Shown: positions 1-7,143 of the stretch, one piece after another
Position numbering within the stretch: the stretch's first letter is position 1
How the letters are laid out: each line of letters starts with the position of its first letter
DNA from: Candidatus Aenigmatarchaeota archaeon
Lineage (GTDB): Archaea > Aenigmatarchaeota > Aenigmatarchaeia > QMZP01 > JAFGSV01
Assembly: GCA_021163005.1 (NCBI GenBank)
Contig: JAGGXP010000024.1
Coordinates: 1 to 41,549, forward strand
Length of the DNA: 41,549 nucleotides
Direction of reading: 5' to 3'
The notes under the pieces: generated by a model
The model's input: only the letters and a program-made list of their open reading frames with translations
Databases searched by the model: none
Told to the model about the DNA's origin: nothing
Translations under genes and position numbers: made by a program

Positions 1-1749
1 ACCATGATAAAGAAGGGCTGGAACCTCAAGCGATATGGTCTCGATTTTGTTGCCAAGGAGCTCATAGGAGAGGAGAAGAATGATGTAAAAAAGTCCGAAA
101 TAGGGAAGTTCTGGCACGGCACGCAGGAGCAGTTTGAAACGCTGGCAGAGTACTGCAGGCAGGACAGTGTTCTTGCGCTTGACCTGCTTCTCAAGCTTGA
201 CCTGCTGGACAAGTACAGCGCTCTTTCAAAGATATCAGGTTCCCTTCTCAATGACATACTTGAAGGCGGCGAAAGTCAGAGAATAGAAAACTACTTCCTA
301 AGGGAGTTCAACAAGGAGGGGTACATAATACCCACGAAGAACGGCAGGCAGGCAGAGAACGGGAATGGTGAAAACGCTAAGGACTTCAAGGGAGGATTTG
401 TGATAGAACCAGAGAAGGGTATGCATTCCATGGTTCTCGTGCTTGATTTCAAGTCCATGTATCCGTCTCTTATACGAACATATAATATATGTCCCACAAC
501 GCTTATGGTTTCGGATGAAGACGTCCCGCACATAACGACGCCCACCGGCGCCAGGTTCGTCACAAAGGATGTAAGGCATGGTATAATACCAAGGATTCTT
601 GAGAATCTTATGAACGAGAGGGCCAAAGTGAAGAAGCTTCTGAAGGATGCGGATGCAAAAGACAGGAAAATGCTCGACATGAAGCAGTTCGCAATAAAGA
701 TAATGGCCAATGCTTTTTACGGCTATTTTGGTTATACAAGGGCAAAGATATACAATGTGGCTATAGCAAGTTCTGTAACTGCATTCGGAAGGGAAACCAT
801 ACATCAGACAGCCAAGGCCATGAAAGATGATTTTGGCTATGAGGTCGTTTACGGGGACACCGATTCCGTTATGATAAAGGTCCCCACAGAAGATGCGGAC
901 GAGGCTGAGAAAATAGGCAGGAGAGTTGCCGCAGAAATGACCAGACGTCTTCCCGGCGTCATGGAGCTTGAGTTCGAGAAGATATTCAAACGTTTCCTCC
1001 CGCTGACAAAAAAGCGCTACATGGGGCTTTTGCTGTACAGGGACAAGGACGGCACGTGGAAGGACGACATCGTGATGAAGGGTATAGAGACTGTGAGAAG
1101 GGACTGGTGCGAGCTTACAGGCGAAACCATGAAATCCATAATAGAGATACTCCTCAAAAAGAATGATACCAAAGAGGCAGTCGATTATTTCAAAAAGGTT
1201 GTTGAGAGTCTTCTGAAAGGCAGGATTGACATCGAGAAGCTTGTCATAACCAAGACTATAACGAAGAGACCTGAAGCTTATGTTGGTGTCCAGCCGCACG
1301 TCGAGGTAATAAAGAAGATGAAGCAGCGCAATTCAATGGATGTGCCTGGTGTGGGAGACAGGATAGGATATGTGATAGTCAAAGGCATGGGTATGCTCTC
1401 AAAGCGCGCTGAAGACCCTGCCCATGTCAGGGAAAACGGGCTTTCGGTTGATTCGCGCTATTACATAGACAACCAGCTGCTGCCCCCGCTTGAAAGAATA
1501 TTCAGTGCAATAGGCATAAGCAGGGAAGAGCTTATGGGCATGGGCAAGCAAATGAAGCTGTTTGATGCGCTGAACAACGGGAAAGTGCAGGAGAAAACAC
1601 CAGTGAATGCTGCTGATGTTACCGGTTTTGTGTGTGATGTATGCAACAGGGGTTATGTGGTTGCTCCGCTGACCGGAAAATGTGAATGTGGTGGCAGGTT
1701 GTTGTTCTCGGCAGGGGACAAGCGCTCTGAAATTGCTGCTACACAATAA
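1..1749 (+). CDS. polB: Family B DNA polymerase, C-terminal part (5' truncated by window edge)
   Basis: This is a replicative or repair family B DNA polymerase; the reading frame is open to the left edge, so the N-terminal domain and most of the exonuclease domain lie outside the window. In track numbering the exonuclease III motif is YCRQDSVLALD (about 50-60). Polymerase motif A is DFKSMYPSL (148-156), motif B is KQFAIKIMANAFYGYFGY (about 227-244), motif C with the catalytic aspartates is YGDTDS (283-288), and KKRY is at 336-339. A C-terminal Cys cluster (CDVC...CEC) near residues 543-565 looks like a zinc or iron-sulfur site. All catalytic residues that can be seen are intact. It ends 80 nt before a pair of ORB-like sites and runs opposite to the replication genes that follow. 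The family call is certain; the PolB subgroup was not determined. Confidence 0.95.
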   Translation, partial: TMIKKGWNLKRYGLDFVAKELIGEEKNDVKKSEIGKFWHGTQEQFETLAEYCRQDSVLALDLLLKLDLLDKYSALSKISGSLLNDILEGGESQRIENYFLREFNKEGYIIPTKNGRQAENGNGENAKDFKGGFVIEPEKGMHSMVLVLDFKSMYPSLIRTYNICPTTLMVSDEDVPHITTPTGARFVTKDVRHGIIPRILENLMNERAKVKKLLKDADAKDRKMLDMKQFAIKIMANAFYGYFGYTRAKIYNVAIASSVTAFGRETIHQTAKAMKDDFGYEVVYGDTDSVMIKVPTEDADEAEKIGRRVAAEMTRRLPGVMELEFEKIFKRFLPLTKKRYMGLLLYRDKDGTWKDDIVMKGIETVRRDWCELTGETMKSIIEILLKKNDTKEAVDYFKKVVESLLKGRIDIEKLVITKTITKRPEAYVGVQPHVEVIKKMKQRNSMDVPGVGDRIGYVIVKGMGMLSKRAEDPAHVRENGLSVDSRYYIDNQLLPPLERIFSAIGISREELMGMGKQMKLFDALNNGKVQEKTPVNAADVTGFVCDVCNRGYVVAPLTGKCECGGRLLFSAGDKRSEIAATQ

Positions 1750-1830
1750 TTCACAAATACACATAAGCGCAATGTTTCTGTTTTAGGATGTTCTTGTTTT
1801 TCTTCATGATTTGTCTGCCATGGACGTGAA

Positions 1831-1852
1831 TTTCCACATGAAATAAGGGGGT
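1831..1852 (+). promoter_or_regulatory. Origin recognition box (ORB)-like site 1
   Basis: The core CCACATGAAATAAGGGGGT matches the archaeal Orc1/Cdc6 binding box plan: a TTCCA..GGAA-type dyad followed by a G-string. It lies in the gap between polB and the TctA-like gene, in the same orientation as an almost identical copy exactly 100 nt downstream. It differs from that copy only at the dyad centre (CACATG versus CACAGG). Confidence 0.7.
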
Positions 1853-1930
1853 CATTCTGAATGTGGTGTGTTTTTTCTTCATATTACATTCATATAGCTC
1901 CTTGATATCGTTTTTGTTAAATTTTGTACA

Positions 1931-1952
1931 TTTCCACAGGAAATAAGGGGGT
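1931..1952 (+). promoter_or_regulatory. Origin recognition box (ORB)-like site 2
   Basis: The core CCACAGGAAATAAGGGGGT is the best ORB match in the window, with both arms of the dyad and a complete G-string. About 78 nt of AT-rich sequence separates it from site 1 and could act as an unwinding element. The rest of the 1750-2013 gap holds nothing I can name. The 75-aa minus-strand ORF across it only translates these boxes. Confidence 0.75.
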
Positions 1953-2013
1953 AACATCGTCATATGAAGTTTTTGCACTTCTGCGCATAAAGCCCAAAAT
2001 TGACTTTAACCGC

Positions 2014-3234
2014 TCAAATGAACAGCGTGTTTAATGTGAAAGAAGTCAATCCAGAAAAGTATATGATTGTCGGAAGCATGAGAAAACCCATTAGATACAT
2101 TCTTCTCACTCCAAGAAGCCCGCACGAGACGCCAAGAACTGTGCACAGAGCTGCTATCACGATGCCGTTAAGTCCCGATATAATGACAATTATGATTATG
2201 AGTGCCGACAATACAGCTGTATTTACAGCTTTGTAGCTGATTTTCGGGAAAATTCCGACCATGCCTCTGGAGAGTTTCAATGTGATTAACGATGCCATGA
2301 AGCATGAAAAAAGAGATGTGAATATTATGAAGTAAACGTCAGCCGCGGCCGGAATGCCCATGCTTTCATATATTGCGAGGGCTGCCCCTGATCGCGTTTT
2401 CATGAGCGTGTGAAGTGATATGAATGTTAATGTGACTGCTGCTGTGTTGATACCTCCAAGTGAAATCATGAAGTCTTTTTCCCTTCCCCTGAGCAAGGTG
2501 TTTGAGAGCACGCCTGCCTGGGAGGGCCCCACACCCGGCAGTATGCCGACGAGCATGCCCGCCAGCCAGCCCGTGAATCCTCCCTTGATGAATCTTATGT
2601 CCTTGTTGCCTCTGATTTTCTGCTTCGGGAATATGTTTGCTGTGCTCATGCTCGTTATTATGACAGGCAGGCCGAACAGGCCGGTCAATGCGGGAAACAT
2701 CGCTTGCTGCGAAGAGAATGAGGAAAGCAGGAGAATCCCTGAAATGCCTGAAACTATAAAAAAGAACAGCCCATAGTGCCTTTTCCTGTCCGGCAGCAGA
2801 AGTGCCAGCAGGACAGCTGCAAGAAGGATGTGTATGTATGATTTCACATAACTGTAAAGCATGGGCAGAAACCACATAAGAAATGGGGACGAAATGGCTG
2901 TAAGTGTTGTGACTGTAACTGCTCCTGCTACTGTGAGCACAACTGCCTCGTGTCCGAGGCCTTTCAGGAGAAACCTGTGGCCCGGAAGCACGGAAAGAGA
3001 TGTCCCGTCTTCTGGTGCCCCGAGAAATATGCTTGGTATGAAACTCGTTATGCTGTTGGTAACTGCCAGTGAAACCACAAAAGATATAAGCGCGTAGGCG
3101 CCTGTGCCTGAAAGTGTTATCAGGAAAGGCATCAGCATAACAAAAAGCGTATTCGGGTGTATGCCTGGTATAAGGCCTGTCAGCACGCCGAGGGCTATGC
3201 CGGCAGACAGAAAAAACAGGATTTCCAGAAACAT
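2014..3234 (-). CDS. TctA/DUF112 family integral membrane protein
   Basis: This 406-aa polytopic membrane protein has about ten hydrophobic segments. Motifs typical of the archaeal TctA/DUF112 family are GLIPGIHPNT near the N-terminus, GAPEDGTSLSVLPG and GILPGVGPSQAG. Bacterial TctA is the large membrane subunit of the tripartite tricarboxylate transporter; in archaea the substrate is unknown and no TctB or TctC partner is seen here. The ORF track starts 40 codons upstream inside the previous gene. I choose the ATG at 3234 because the family N-terminus (MFLEILFFLSAGIALG) begins there and it overlaps the stop of the DP1-like gene as TGATG, implying coupled translation. Its place in a replication operon is odd for a transporter. 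Confidence 0.85.
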   Translation of the reverse strand: MFLEILFFLSAGIALGVLTGLIPGIHPNTLFVMLMPFLITLSGTGAYALISFVVSLAVTNSITSFIPSIFLGAPEDGTSLSVLPGHRFLLKGLGHEAVVLTVAGAVTVTTLTAISSPFLMWFLPMLYSYVKSYIHILLAAVLLALLLPDRKRHYGLFFFIVSGISGILLLSSFSSQQAMFPALTGLFGLPVIITSMSTANIFPKQKIRGNKDIRFIKGGFTGWLAGMLVGILPGVGPSQAGVLSNTLLRGREKDFMISLGGINTAAVTLTFISLHTLMKTRSGAALAIYESMGIPAAADVYFIIFTSLFSCFMASLITLKLSRGMVGIFPKISYKAVNTAVLSALIIIIVIISGLNGIVIAALCTVLGVSCGLLGVRRMYLMGFLMLPTIIYFSGLTSFTLNTLFI

Positions 3235-4157
3235 CAGCTCATTTCCACCTTCCTTGTCTTCAGGTTTATGAGCGCGTTGTGTCCTTTTGGCATGGAGATG
3301 ATGCTGACGCCTTTGTAATTCTCCACCCATGGCGGGTTCCGGCTTATGAACCATATGATATCCGGTATTGTCTCAAACACCATTGCACTGTTTGGTATCG
3401 CGGTTTCCTTTCTTACTATATGCCTTCTTTTGAGCATTTTTACTGCGTCTTCCTTTTCCACAGGATTATCGGTTTTGTACACAAATATGACAGCTTTTCC
3501 TGTTCCGTTTTCAAGGAATAACCACGCGGGATTTGTTATCATCCGCTCCTGCCCCTGCTCTATCAGACTGTCTTCTGTTATGACTACATCAGCGTTTTGC
3601 TCGTGGCTGCCTCTCTCATATGTAAGCAGCACCTTTCCTGTCATTGTGTTTATCTCCCTGTCAAGAGGTATATCCGGGTATGATATCTCCTCTCCCACAA
3701 GGATGCCGTTCCTCATCCAGCCGGAAACAGCGATGACATCATGTATGTCCGGGCGGGTTGTGCTCCTGACGTGCAGGATGCCTGTGGTGTCCTGAATGAC
3801 AAAGCCTCCTTCCGCGGTTTCGGAAACCATTCCTATTACAGTTATTTTTGCGTTTGTTCTTCCTATGTTGTTTATAGAGACAGCGCTCGTCTTCCTTAAC
3901 AGCATCCTGCGCACGGCTTCATAGCGCTGTACATTTATGTTCACAACATCATCTACTGTGATCTCCCTGGAAAGTTTTACTCCCTTTATTCGGCATGTTA
4001 TCCTTTTCTTTGCCGCTCCCGCGGGTGCTGACTGTGCTATTGCGTCTGTCTCGCCGTCAATGGCTGTCATGCCTTGTTTTTCTATTTTTTCAAGAGTTTC
4101 TGGTGTGACTATTATGCCTTTCCTGAGAAGTTCCCTCACTATTTCTTCCTTGTTCAT
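3234..4157 (-). CDS. Degenerate DNA polymerase D small subunit (DP1) lacking the phosphoesterase active site
   Basis: This 307-aa protein matches DP1 in pieces. The N-terminus (EEIVRELLRKGIIVTPETLE) is DP1-like. The OB-fold region follows, with RYEAVRRMLLRK, a VSINNIG stretch and TAKITVIGMV-like strands at about 85-175. After a short linker the tail again follows DP1: ITNPAW (like ISNPA), VKMLKRRHI (like the M/VxLLKxRHL segment), FETIPDI, YKGVSIIS, and a final NLKTRKV. The middle of the calcineurin-like domain (DxH, GD and GNHD motifs) is absent. The tail His motifs (HGR, GHVH) are replaced by VYKTDN and ISRNPP. Typical archaeal DP1 is much longer, so well over 100 residues are missing. The gene starts 8 nt after the orc1 stop; I choose ATG 4157 over the track start at 4172. 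It is a structural or decaying paralogue, not a nuclease. Confidence 0.75.
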   Translation of the reverse strand: MNKEEIVRELLRKGIIVTPETLEKIEKQGMTAIDGETDAIAQSAPAGAAKKRITCRIKGVKLSREITVDDVVNINVQRYEAVRRMLLRKTSAVSINNIGRTNAKITVIGMVSETAEGGFVIQDTTGILHVRSTTRPDIHDVIAVSGWMRNGILVGEEISYPDIPLDREINTMTGKVLLTYERGSHEQNADVVITEDSLIEQGQERMITNPAWLFLENGTGKAVIFVYKTDNPVEKEDAVKMLKRRHIVRKETAIPNSAMVFETIPDIIWFISRNPPWVENYKGVSIISMPKGHNALINLKTRKVEMS

Positions 4158-4164
4158 GCAACCA

Positions 4165-5394
4165 CTATACATTCAGAAAGGATTCCGGGAATTCATAAGC
4201 CAGCGTCCGCGTCATTATCTTTATCAGGTCGGGGTTCAGTTGAAGGTTTATTTTTCTCGTCCTTCCGTATCTTCCTTTTGAAACAATAGAGGCGTTTATG
4301 ACGCCTAGCATGTCCAGTTCTGATATCAGGTCAGAGACACGCCGTTGTGTAAGAGCCTTCAGGCCGTATTGGTTTGTAAGTTTTTCGTACAGCATGTAAA
4401 CATCGCCCGTCTGCATTGCTTTCTGGCTCTTTCCGTAAAGTTTTATCATCGACAGCAGCACTATTTTTGAGTGTTTTGGCTGTGACTTGACCACCTCAAC
4501 CACCCTGTCCTTGTCTATTTTGGCCTGTGCCTTGTTTATGTAGCTCTCGTTTACTGTTGTCTTGCCCTCCCTTTCACAGAGTTCGGCTGCCACCCTCAGA
4601 AGATCAAGCGCCTTCCTTGCGTCGCCATTCTCCTGGGCAGCAAGGGCAGCGCACTTCCTTATGGCGCCGTATTCCACTGTGTTTTCATTGAACGCCATTG
4701 ACACGCGCGCCTCAAGTATGTCCTTTATTTCCTGTGCATTGTAAGGAGGAAACACCATTTCCTCTTCTGAAAGCGATGATCTTATCCTCGGGTCCAGCTG
4801 GTCTATGAATCCCACCTTATTAGAAATGCCTATTATTGTTATTTTTGAGCCGCTTGAGTTTATGTCCTGGTTTATCCTCGTGATTGTGTATAGTATTTCG
4901 TTTCCCACTTTTCCCAACAGTGCGTCTATTTCATCAAAAACGAAGATGACGCTGCCGCCGTAATTCTCTATATGCTTGGTGAGTTTTTGGTAAAGTGTGT
5001 TGGTTGGCAGGCCTGTAAATGGAACGTTCTCCCCGAAAAACGATATTATATTCGTGAGCATGCGGTATTCGGTGTCTGATATTTTTTTCATCTTACAGTT
5101 GATATATATTATCTTAACCTTCCTGCCGCTTTCCTTTGCTGCTTCCTCAAGGGACGATGTCACCTTGCGTATGCACAGGCTTTTTCCTGTTCCTGTTTTA
5201 CCGTATATGAAAATATTCGATGGTTTTTCGTTTCTCAAGACAGGGGCTATTACATGAGCGAGCTCCTCTATCTGCTTCTCCCTGTGCGGTATGTTGTCAG
5301 GTGTAAAATCAGATGAAAGAGCGTTCTTGTCTTTAAACAAACCAACTTTGTTGGTGTAGGAACGGAATATGTCATTAAGTGATGATTGTGACAT
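4165..5394 (-). CDS. orc1/cdc6: Orc1/Cdc6 replication initiator
   Basis: This 409-aa AAA+ ATPase binds origin recognition boxes and recruits the MCM helicase. Visible motifs are Walker A GKTGTGKS (about 66-73), Walker B VFDEIDAL, sensor 1 GISNK, the arginine-finger region LDPRIRSSL, and sensor 2 GDARKALDLLR, followed by a C-terminal winged helix (ALTQRRVSDLISELDMLG). The length is normal. The track start is a TTG at 5403; I prefer the ATG at 5394 (MSQSSLNDIF). Its promoter lies in the ORB-bearing gap, and it is followed at 8 nt by the DP1-like gene, an order resembling the orc1-polD cluster of Thermococcales. Autoregulation through ORB-like sites is plausible. Confidence 0.96.
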   Translation of the reverse strand: MSQSSLNDIFRSYTNKVGLFKDKNALSSDFTPDNIPHREKQIEELAHVIAPVLRNEKPSNIFIYGKTGTGKSLCIRKVTSSLEEAAKESGRKVKIIYINCKMKKISDTEYRMLTNIISFFGENVPFTGLPTNTLYQKLTKHIENYGGSVIFVFDEIDALLGKVGNEILYTITRINQDINSSGSKITIIGISNKVGFIDQLDPRIRSSLSEEEMVFPPYNAQEIKDILEARVSMAFNENTVEYGAIRKCAALAAQENGDARKALDLLRVAAELCEREGKTTVNESYINKAQAKIDKDRVVEVVKSQPKHSKIVLLSMIKLYGKSQKAMQTGDVYMLYEKLTNQYGLKALTQRRVSDLISELDMLGVINASIVSKGRYGRTRKINLQLNPDLIKIMTRTLAYEFPESFLNV

Positions 5395-5423
5395 GGTTAT
5401 CAACTGGAATTATTATTTCATGA

Positions 5424-5437
5424 TATACTTTAAAAAG
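5424..5437 (-). promoter_or_regulatory. orc1/cdc6 promoter (TATA region)
   Basis: On the minus strand the sequence reads CCTTTTTAAAGTATATC about 30-40 nt upstream of the orc1 ATG at 5394, which predicts a near-leaderless transcript. The ORB half-site TTTCCACTGGAG lies immediately upstream, so Orc1 binding there could repress its own gene. Confidence 0.5.
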
Positions 5438-5498
5438 GTTTATTTCCACTGGAGAATTTTCGCGTGTTTTCTTATGTTTTTCATATATCCTAACACAG

Positions 5499-5519
5499 AC
5501 CCTCTGGTTTCCTGTGGAA
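5499..5519 (-). promoter_or_regulatory. Origin recognition box (ORB)-like site 3
   Basis: Read on the minus strand the core is TTCCACAGGAAACCAGAGGG followed by T. It shares the dyad TTCCACAGGAAA exactly with site 2 at 1931-1952 and keeps a G-string (GAGGGT) at the same distance. Its G-string points away from the AT-rich stretch. Confidence 0.7.
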
Positions 5520-5610
5520 TTTGTTTATATCATAAAACGACAACAATAATAGTTATAACTCTGTTATAGTATAATACAATAACAACAAAACATAAAACAA
5601 AACAGGAAAA

Positions 5611-5632
5611 ATTCCATCAGAAACATAGGTGT
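5611..5632 (+). promoter_or_regulatory. Weak ORB-like site 4
   Basis: ATTCCATCAGAAACATAGG, followed by TGT, matches site 3 at about 14 of 22 positions and faces the opposite way, on the far side of the AT-rich stretch. The dyad is imperfect, so this is a weaker call. Confidence 0.4.
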
Positions 5633-5692
5633 GTGTCTTAGCTTATAACATATTTATCTTTAAAACAACAAATAACACTATCCGGTGATGGT

Positions 5693-6373
5693 ATGCGTAT
5701 ATTGGTAATAGCAGACATTCACAGCAGATTTGACATGTTGCAGAAAATAATGGATGAAGTCAGTGATGAGAATTATGACATAATTGTGTCACAGGGAGAC
5801 TTCACTGACATGTTCACGACCACGACAAATTTTACACAAATGGAAATAGCAGATGTCATAGTGCAGAAGCTTATGATACCCAATAAGCCGCTTTTCTGTG
5901 TTCCCGGAAACCACGATCCGTATGAACTGCTTGACATATTTGACGATTACGGCATCAATCTTCATCAGAAAAAGACAGACACGAACGGCTTTACCATGAT
6001 AGGCTGGGGTGGTGCCGACACACCGTTCCGCACAAACTTTGAGCCCACTGAAGAGGAAACAATGGATGTGCTCAAGGGTCTTCTTGTCGGCGTTGGGGGG
6101 GAATGGATACTTGTTACGCATGCGCCGCCAAAGGGCACCAAGCTTGATATAGTTGACAAAAAAAAGCACGTCGGCTCAGAATCCATACGGAAAATAATAG
6201 AGAAAAAACAACCCCTTTTGGCTCTCTGCGCTCATATACACGAAAACAACGGTACTGACAAAATAGGCAAAACAACAATCTTTTATCCCGGGCCTGCATA
6301 CAGCGGCTATTATGGATTCGTGGATATAGAGAACAACATGGTCATATGCAAAACACACAGAATACGCAACTAA
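5693..6373 (+). CDS. Calcineurin-like metallophosphoesterase
   Basis: This 226-aa soluble two-metal phosphoesterase has all family motifs: DIHS (DxH, residues 8-11), GDFTDMF (GDxxD-like), PGNHDP (GNHD), THAPPKG, and AHIHE in the place of the usual GHxH. It resembles small archaeal Icc/YfcE-type phosphoesterases; the substrate cannot be read from sequence. The Shine-Dalgarno GGTGATG ends 2 nt before the ATG, and a TATA-like TTTATCTTTAAA lies about 35 nt upstream. It sits just across the probable origin from orc1. Its 3' end overlaps the convergent regulator by 4 nt. The same superfamily supplies the domain missing from the nearby DP1-like gene, but this protein is not closely DP1-like. Confidence 0.9.
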   Translation: MRILVIADIHSRFDMLQKIMDEVSDENYDIIVSQGDFTDMFTTTTNFTQMEIADVIVQKLMIPNKPLFCVPGNHDPYELLDIFDDYGINLHQKKTDTNGFTMIGWGGADTPFRTNFEPTEEETMDVLKGLLVGVGGEWILVTHAPPKGTKLDIVDKKKHVGSESIRKIIEKKQPLLALCAHIHENNGTDKIGKTTIFYPGPAYSGYYGFVDIENNMVICKTHRIRN

Positions 6374-7101
6374 ATGCTGTGCGCCCTTTCCATGAAGTCT
6401 TCCACATTCGTGTTTTCGCACACAGAAAGAGGAATTTCCTCCACCACTGCTATGTTCTTGGCGACATCGCTCACGCCTGCTTCCGGAAGATTGTGCAGCA
6501 CCATGAGCGCAGGTCTGAGATTGGCAACCTTTATGGCTATCATAGGTCCCTTGCCTGTTGTTATGTTTGTAAAGACAAGAGCCCGCTGCGTAGTCACACC
6601 ATAAAGCTTTCTGAGCTCTGAAAACGACAGTTCTGTAATAGCTTTGACCGAATCGATTAGTGTGTATCCGTAAACCTTTGCATTCTTGTTAAGCACAGGT
6701 GTTATGAGCCTTGCACCGACCTTCCTGCAGAATTCCTCGACCCCCACACCATCTTCGAATTCCCTTATGTCAAGTATGGCAGATGACACACTTTTCTCGT
6801 CATCCACTGTGAGGAATTCCTTAAGTACCTCGCCACCATGCTGTATGTCTATCTTCATCAGCGCCTGAACATACTTTCTGAGAAATATTATGCCCGGCGA
6901 CTTCCTCCTGCCAGATTCATAGTCTGAAATTACAGATGATGTGACACCAAGCATTCTCGCCAGCTCTTTCTGGGATGTTCTGAATAATGAACGCCACTTT
7001 TTTATGGCCCTGCTGGGATCTTCAGCCATAGCTATCTCGCCTATTATGGTCTTTGCGAGATGCTCTTTCCTGAGATCAAATTCTTCCCCGTGTTTGTTCA
7101 T
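6370..7101 (-). CDS. XRE-type HTH transcriptional regulator with archaeal C-terminal domain (COG1709-like)
   Basis: This 243-aa protein has a Cro/C1-type helix-turn-helix at about residues 40-85 (SQKELARMLGVTSSVISDYE, then GRRKSPG). A C-terminal alpha/beta region of about 110 residues ends in short hydrophobic strands (YGYTLIDSVKAI, RALVFTNITTGKGPMIAI). This layout matches a conserved archaeal regulator family grouped as COG1709; the ligand and targets are unknown. Upstream of the ATG the minus strand has TTTATTTAAATC at about the right distance for a leaderless transcript. It is monocistronic as far as I can see, lying between the convergent phosphoesterase and the pyrophosphatase gene. Confidence 0.85.
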   Translation of the reverse strand: MNKHGEEFDLRKEHLAKTIIGEIAMAEDPSRAIKKWRSLFRTSQKELARMLGVTSSVISDYESGRRKSPGIIFLRKYVQALMKIDIQHGGEVLKEFLTVDDEKSVSSAILDIREFEDGVGVEEFCRKVGARLITPVLNKNAKVYGYTLIDSVKAITELSFSELRKLYGVTTQRALVFTNITTGKGPMIAIKVANLRPALMVLHNLPEAGVSDVAKNIAVVEEIPLSVCENTNVEDFMERAHSI

Positions 7102-7143
7102 AGTTCGTTAATTGACTGTCAGATTTAAATAAATCGCCGATAA

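Larger units (their letters stand above)
5395..5692. other. Probable replication origin (AT-rich gap with ORB-like motifs)
   Basis: This 298-nt intergenic region lies between the divergent orc1 and phosphoesterase genes. It contains a strong ORB-like box on the minus strand (5499-5519), a weaker one on the plus strand (5611-5632), a half-site-like TTTCCACTGGAG (5443-5454), and a very AT-rich stretch from about 5523 to 5610 between the two inverted boxes. Inverted ORBs flanking an AT-rich unwinding element next to orc1/cdc6 is the standard archaeal origin plan. The origin call is inference from these features; GC skew was not computed. Confidence 0.7.

Noticed and set aside
298-1299. 333-aa minus-strand ORF (and 291-710 minus) inside polB
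   Set aside because: Antisense shadow of a gene with all polymerase motifs; no recognisable domain and no ribosome binding site seen.
1831-1952. CRISPR-like reading of the 22-nt repeat pair
   Set aside because: Only two copies with ORB sequence logic and no cas genes; no CRISPR array was seen anywhere in the window.
1751-1978. 75-aa minus-strand ORF in the polB-tctA gap
   Set aside because: It merely translates the ORB repeats; no family or start signal.
5369-5569. 66-aa plus-strand ORF across the origin gap
   Set aside because: It overlaps the orc1 5' end and ORB sites; composition fits non-coding AT-rich DNA.
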